From positions 229,484 through 293,483 of the forward strand of contig NZ_JASMRU010000001.1 of the NCBI RefSeq assembly GCF_030462585.1: a stretch of DNA of 64,000 nt. The letters run 5' to 3'. This DNA comes from Pseudomonas sp. CAN1. Its GTDB lineage: Bacteria > Pseudomonadota > Gammaproteobacteria > Pseudomonadales > Pseudomonadaceae. Under the pieces are notes generated by a model. The model did not search any database and was not told where the DNA came from. It saw only the letters and a program-made list of their open reading frames with translations. Below, piece by piece: positions 60,619-64,000 of the stretch (positions are counted from its first letter, which is position 1; every line of letters begins with the position of its first letter). The position numbers and the translations under genes were made by a program.

Positions 60619-60828
60619 CTAGAAATGCCAGGGGGCAGAGCTGCCGAGTTGGCCGCTGAAGAAGCCCCAGGCAATGAGAGCGACGGTCAGGGCGGTGAGG
60701 GTGACACGCACGGTCAGCGCGTTGACCACCCGCGAACCATGGCCCTCGTCCTTGACCAGAAAGAACAGGCCACTGAACAGACTGACGACGGTCGCCAGCA
60801 ACAACAGAACGATCGCAGCTTTGAGCAC
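60619..60828 (-). CDS. DUF2909 family twin-transmembrane protein
   Basis: A 69-residue inner-membrane protein with two helices (AAIVLLLLATVVSLFSGLFF and VRVTLTALTVALIAWGFF) joined by a short charged loop (VKDEGHGSR). This is the DUF2909 pattern found within cox assembly clusters of pseudomonads. Start is GTG at 60828 with GGAGG 6 bases upstream; the longer frame to 60981 has no ribosome site. It is divergent from the SURF1 gene. Confidence 0.82.
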   Translation of the reverse strand: MLKAAIVLLLLATVVSLFSGLFFLVKDEGHGSRVVNALTVRVTLTALTVALIAWGFFSGQLGSSAPWHF

Positions 60829-60872
60829 TACCGGCCTCCTGTCCGCAGGGGACTGGGGTTGAGGGGGATGTC

Positions 60873-61652
60873 TTGCAGTATAGCCAGCACGCATCTGAGC
60901 ACGGTTCTGATCCAGAGCGGCAAGGTCGCGCCACGTGCGCCTTCCGGCCCGGTATCGCGCCGACCCTGGTGGTCCTCGCACTGCTGCCTGTGCTGATCGG
61001 CCTGGGCTTCTGGCAACTGTCGCGCGCCGCCGAAAAACGCACCCTCCTCGCCGCCGCCGAAGTGCAACGCCAGCAGGATCCGATCAGCATCGCCGAGCTC
61101 GAACGCCAGCCGCCGCGCAGCTACGTTCGTGTGCGCCTGCAAGGCCAGCTCGACGCCGAACACACCGCCCTGCTCGACAACCGCACCCGCAACGGCCAGG
61201 CCGGCGTCGAGGTGCTGCAACCCTTCTTCGACCGCATCGGCCACCAGTGGCTGCTGGTCAACCGCGGCTGGGTGCCCTGGCCCGACCGCCGCGTACCGCC
61301 GAAGGTCGACACCCCCAGCCACGACCTGTTGCTGGACGCCTGGACCTACGTCCCGCCAGCCGCCGACCAGAGCGCCCCGCTTGCCAGTTGGCCACGCCTG
61401 CTCACCCAAGTGGATGCCCCATTCCTGTGGGACCAGCTCGGCCGCGAAGGCAGCTCGCTGGAAATCCGCCTGGAGCCGGGCGACGCCGCATTCGACACCG
61501 ACTGGCCGATCGTCGCCATGCCCCCGGAGCGCCACGTCGGCTATGCCGTGCAGTGGTTCGCCCTGGCCATCGCACTCTCCGCTCTCTACCTCTACCTCGG
61601 CATCCGTCGCGCACGGGAGACCCTTGACCATGACCGCCATGACCCTGCCTGA
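60873..61652 (+). CDS. SURF1 family oxidase assembly protein
   Basis: A 259-residue membrane protein with one helix at each end (TLVVLALLPVLIGLGFWQLS and WFALAIALSALYLYLG). The periplasmic middle has NRTRNGQAGVEVLQPF and LLVNRGWVPW typical of SURF1. It aids heme A insertion into CoxA. The only in-frame start near the expected N-terminus is TTG at 60873, preceded by GAGGGGG; no ATG or GTG fits. The N-terminal 26 residues before FRPGIAP are not conserved in my view, so the start is uncertain. Confidence 0.82.
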   Translation: MQYSQHASEHGSDPERQGRATCAFRPGIAPTLVVLALLPVLIGLGFWQLSRAAEKRTLLAAAEVQRQQDPISIAELERQPPRSYVRVRLQGQLDAEHTALLDNRTRNGQAGVEVLQPFFDRIGHQWLLVNRGWVPWPDRRVPPKVDTPSHDLLLDAWTYVPPAADQSAPLASWPRLLTQVDAPFLWDQLGREGSSLEIRLEPGDAAFDTDWPIVAMPPERHVGYAVQWFALAIALSALYLYLGIRRARETLDHDRHDPA

Positions 61653-62193
61653 CTCTACCGCCCGCCGCCGCGGCCGCGTGCAACTGCTGCTGATCCTTGG
61701 CTTTGTGCTGGGGCCGATGCTGCTCGCCACCGCCATGTACAAGCTGCAGTTCTGGGTGCCGGAAGGCCGCAGCTACCATGGCGACCTGATCGCCACCGGG
61801 CAGACCCCGGCCGACCTCGGCGTGCAGGACGACAAGGCCAGCGACCAGTGGCAACTGCTGGTCACCGCGCCGGAAATCTGCAGCAGCGACTGCCAGCAAC
61901 TGGTCTACCTGGCGCGCCAGATCAACATCGGCCTGGGCCGCGAAGCCAGCCGCGCCGACCATGCGCTGGCCTTCGCCAAGCCGCTGCCGGCCGAGTTCAC
62001 CGGCCTGCTCGACAAGGACTACCCGCGCCTGCAGCGCCTGGGCCTGACACCCAACCAGCACACCGGCGCGCAGCCGCAACTGTGGATCGTCGACCCCCAC
62101 GGCAACCTGGTACTGCGCTACGACGCCAAGGCCAACGGCAAGCTGATCCTGAAAGACCTGCAGCTGCTGCTGAAGCTGTCGAACATCGGTTGA
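61630..62193 (+). CDS. Membrane-anchored thioredoxin-fold protein of the cox assembly cluster
   Basis: A 187-residue protein. An N-terminal TM helix (LLLILGFVLGPMLLATAMY) leads to a periplasmic SCO/thioredoxin-like domain in which CSSDC (about residue 80) has the CxxxC spacing of copper-binding SCO proteins. VDPHGNLVLRYD near the end is typical of that fold. A role in CuA assembly is probable. The gene overlaps the SURF1 end by 23 bases; ATG at 61630 has a second ATG three codons later. Confidence 0.8.
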   Translation: MTAMTLPDSTARRRGRVQLLLILGFVLGPMLLATAMYKLQFWVPEGRSYHGDLIATGQTPADLGVQDDKASDQWQLLVTAPEICSSDCQQLVYLARQINIGLGREASRADHALAFAKPLPAEFTGLLDKDYPRLQRLGLTPNQHTGAQPQLWIVDPHGNLVLRYDAKANGKLILKDLQLLLKLSNIG

Positions 62194-62245
62194 GTCGGTT
62201 GCGCCATCGCCAGCCCCACGACAACAACAAGATCGGGAGCGACGC

Positions 62246-63319
62246 ATGATCCAGGCAAGACGCAAACCCGCCTTCTACCTCGCCGTGCTGGCCACGGCGC
62301 TGGCCTTCGTGGTCATCCTGCTGGGCGCCTACACCCGGCTGACCCATGCCGGCCTCGGCTGCCCGGACTGGCCCGGCTGCTACGGCTTCGTCCACGTGCC
62401 ACTGAACGAGGCGCAACTGGCCCACGCCGAGATGCATTTCCCCGACTCGCCGGTGGAGGCGCAGAAGGGCTGGAACGAGATGATCCACCGCTACTTCGCC
62501 GGCAGCCTCGGCCTGCTGATCCTCGGGCTGGCGGTGCACGCACTGGTGCGTCGCGGCCGTGACGGCCAGCCGACGCGCCTGCCGCTGGTGCTGCTCGCGG
62601 TGGTGATTGCCCAGGCGGCGTTCGGCATGTGGACGGTCACCCTCAAGCTCTGGCCGCAAGTGGTCACCGCGCACCTTCTCGGCGGCTTCACCACACTGTC
62701 GCTGCTGTTCCTGCTCAGCCTGCGCCTGTCCGGCGCCTTCGCCCCGCTGCAACTGCCGTCGAAGCTGCGCGCGCTGGCGGCCCTGGCCCTGCTCATGGTG
62801 ATCGGGCAGATCGCCCTCGGCGGCTGGGTCAGCAGCAACTACGCGGCGGTGGCCTGCATCGACCTGCCGATGTGCCACGGCGAGTGGTGGCCGAACATGG
62901 ACTTCGCCAACGGCTTCCACCTCACCCAGCACATCGGTCCGAATTACCTGGGCGGCCAGCTCGACAGCGACGCCCGCACGGCCATCCACATGACCCACCG
63001 CATGGGCGCGCTGTGCGTCACCGCGGTGATCCTGCTGCTGGCCTGGAATCTCCAGCGCCACGGCCTGATCGGCATTACCGCGCTGATGCTGCTGGGGCTG
63101 TCCTTCCAGATCGGCCTGGGCATCAGCAACGTGCTGCTGCACCTGCCGCTGCCGGTGGCGGTGGCGCACAACGGCGGCGGCGCGTTCCTGCTGCTGATGC
63201 TGGTGCTGGTGAACTACCGGGTGCGCGCACCCGCGGCGAAACGCGTCGAGCTGCCCGCCAGCAGCCCGATCACCCTGGACGCCCTGGAGCGCCCGGTGGC
63301 CTATCCATCCCAGGGATGA
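62246..63319 (+). CDS. ctaA: Heme A synthase (CtaA/COX15)
   Basis: A 357-residue membrane enzyme with eight helices that oxidises the C8 methyl of heme O to give heme A. Paired heme-ligand histidines are visible (EMIHRYFAG, THRMGAL, VVTAHLLGG, VAHNGGG). The conserved loop GCPDWPGCYG and a second C-containing loop ACIDLPMCHG are present. GGGAG lies upstream of the ATG. It is followed by ctaB, which makes its substrate. Confidence 0.94.
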   Translation: MIQARRKPAFYLAVLATALAFVVILLGAYTRLTHAGLGCPDWPGCYGFVHVPLNEAQLAHAEMHFPDSPVEAQKGWNEMIHRYFAGSLGLLILGLAVHALVRRGRDGQPTRLPLVLLAVVIAQAAFGMWTVTLKLWPQVVTAHLLGGFTTLSLLFLLSLRLSGAFAPLQLPSKLRALAALALLMVIGQIALGGWVSSNYAAVACIDLPMCHGEWWPNMDFANGFHLTQHIGPNYLGGQLDSDARTAIHMTHRMGALCVTAVILLLAWNLQRHGLIGITALMLLGLSFQIGLGISNVLLHLPLPVAVAHNGGGAFLLLMLVLVNYRVRAPAAKRVELPASSPITLDALERPVAYPSQG

Positions 63320-63420
63320 GCTCGCAGGGATGAGATTGCAGGCTCGAGATTGAACAGTTGATCACGATGGCCGGCGCCGCGGCGCGCCGGTCCCCCTAAA
63401 AGAAGTCAGGAGAAATGCCC

Positions 63421-64000
63421 ATGGCCAGCGTCATCAGCACTTCCAGCCAAGCCAGCTGGCGCGACCTGCTCGAACTGACCAAGCCCAAGGTGGTCCTGCT
63501 CATGCTGATCACCTCGCTGATCGGCATGCTGCTCGCCACCAAGGCCGGCGTGCCCTGGCAGGTGCTGGTCTTCGGCAACCTCGGCATCGGCCTGTGCGCC
63601 GGCGGCGCGGCGGCGGTGAACCACGTGGTGGACCGGCGCATCGACTCGATCATGGCGCGTACCCACAAGCGCCCGCTGGCCGAAGGGCGCGTCTCGCCGC
63701 CCATCGCGCTGGGCTTCGCCATGCTGCTGTCGGTAGCCGGGATGGCGGTGCTGCTGGTGTTCACCAATGAGCTGACGGCCTGGCTGACTCTGGCTTCGCT
63801 GCTGGGCTACGCGGCGCTCTACACCGGCTTCCTCAAGCGCGCCACGCCGCAGAACATCGTCATCGGCGGTCTTGCCGGCGCCGCCCCGCCGCTGCTGGGC
63901 TGGGTCGCAGTGACCGGGCAGATTTCCGCCGAACCGCTGCTGCTGGTGCTGATCATCTTTGCCTGGACACCGCCGCACTTCTGGGCGCTGTGCCTGCACC
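63421..64000 (+). CDS. ctaB: Heme O synthase (protoheme IX farnesyltransferase), N-terminal part, cut by window end
   Basis: The first 193 residues of a UbiA-family prenyltransferase that adds a farnesyl chain to heme B. The first Asp-rich motif [20 protein letters not shown] is complete, and the frame remains open to the last base, reaching [13 protein letters not shown], the segment before the second motif. Its product feeds CtaA and the oxidase. Also known as cyoE. The 3' end lies beyond the window. Confidence 0.94.
   Translation, partial: MASVISTSSQASWRDLLELTKPKVVLLMLITSLIGMLLATKAGVPWQVLVFGNLGIGLCAGGAAAVNHVVDRRIDSIMARTHKRPLAEGRVSPPIALGFAMLLSVAGMAVLLVFTNELTAWLTLASLLGYAALYTGFLKRATPQNIVIGGLAGAAPPLLGWVAVTGQISAEPLLLVLIIFAWTPPHFWALCLH

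Overview
The window is a GC-rich, gene-dense chromosomal segment that looks like Pseudomonas of the P. aeruginosa / P. nitroreducens / P. citronellolis type. Reasons: an aerotaxis cluster (cheY-cheA-cheW-aer2-cheR-cheD-cheB) followed directly by siaABCD, a bauR / bauABC beta-alanine locus, a caa3-type cytochrome oxidase assembly cluster, and many Pseudomonas REP palindromes. The gene groups resemble those near the origin in P. aeruginosa, but that comparison is from memory. I saw no rRNA, tRNA, CRISPR or prophage.

Layout. 1-3.8 kb: end of xanthine dehydrogenase (xdhB, xdhC) and a dCache chemoreceptor. 3.8-4.2 kb: an intergenic cluster of DnaA-box-like 9-mers spaced about 11 bp apart. 4.2-13.1 kb: YigZ/IMPACT protein, RutR-like TetR regulator, Tsx-like porin, AraC regulator with an MFS symporter, FetAB-type ABC exporter, SDR enzyme and 8-oxoguanine deaminase. 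Several of these fit purine/nucleoside salvage. 13.7-22.7 kb: a membrane MCP without sensor domain and the complete Che2-type cluster, with a 16-codon ORF ahead of cheY. 22.9-26.7 kb: siaABCD, a phosphatase/kinase switch (SiaA/SiaB on SiaC Thr68) controlling the diguanylate cyclase SiaD. 26.7-29.3 kb: lipoprotein, NYN/OST-HTH protein, DUF2845 protein and GNAT acetyltransferase.

29.3-32 kb is an accessory island: dense palindromes, a roughly 230-nt leader able to form alternative long-range pairings, a Bro-N domain gene, a REP array with 77-bp period and its RAYT transposase. 32-36.5 kb: bauC, bauB, bauA and divergent bauR. 36.6-41.4 kb: a TTG-initiated NYN gene and a probable catabolic cassette (flavin monooxygenase, Rid-family protein, DUF1028 Ntn hydrolase, ArgE-like deacylase). 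41.8-51.2 kb: HAD phosphatase, a zinc-knuckle protein, a lipoprotein, gamma-carbonic anhydrase, prlC, a small Zn-ribbon protein, a RelE/Phd-type toxin-antitoxin pair, a PiT phosphate transporter and a LexA-box-controlled radical SAM protein. 51.2-64 kb: TerB-like protein, beta-carbonic anhydrase with SulP transporter, then coxB, coxA, ctaG, coxC, a DUF2909 protein, SURF1, a thioredoxin-fold protein, ctaA and ctaB (cut by the window end), which together build and assemble an aa3/caa3 oxidase with heme A.

Functional assignments come from recognising motifs in the translated sequence. No database search was run.
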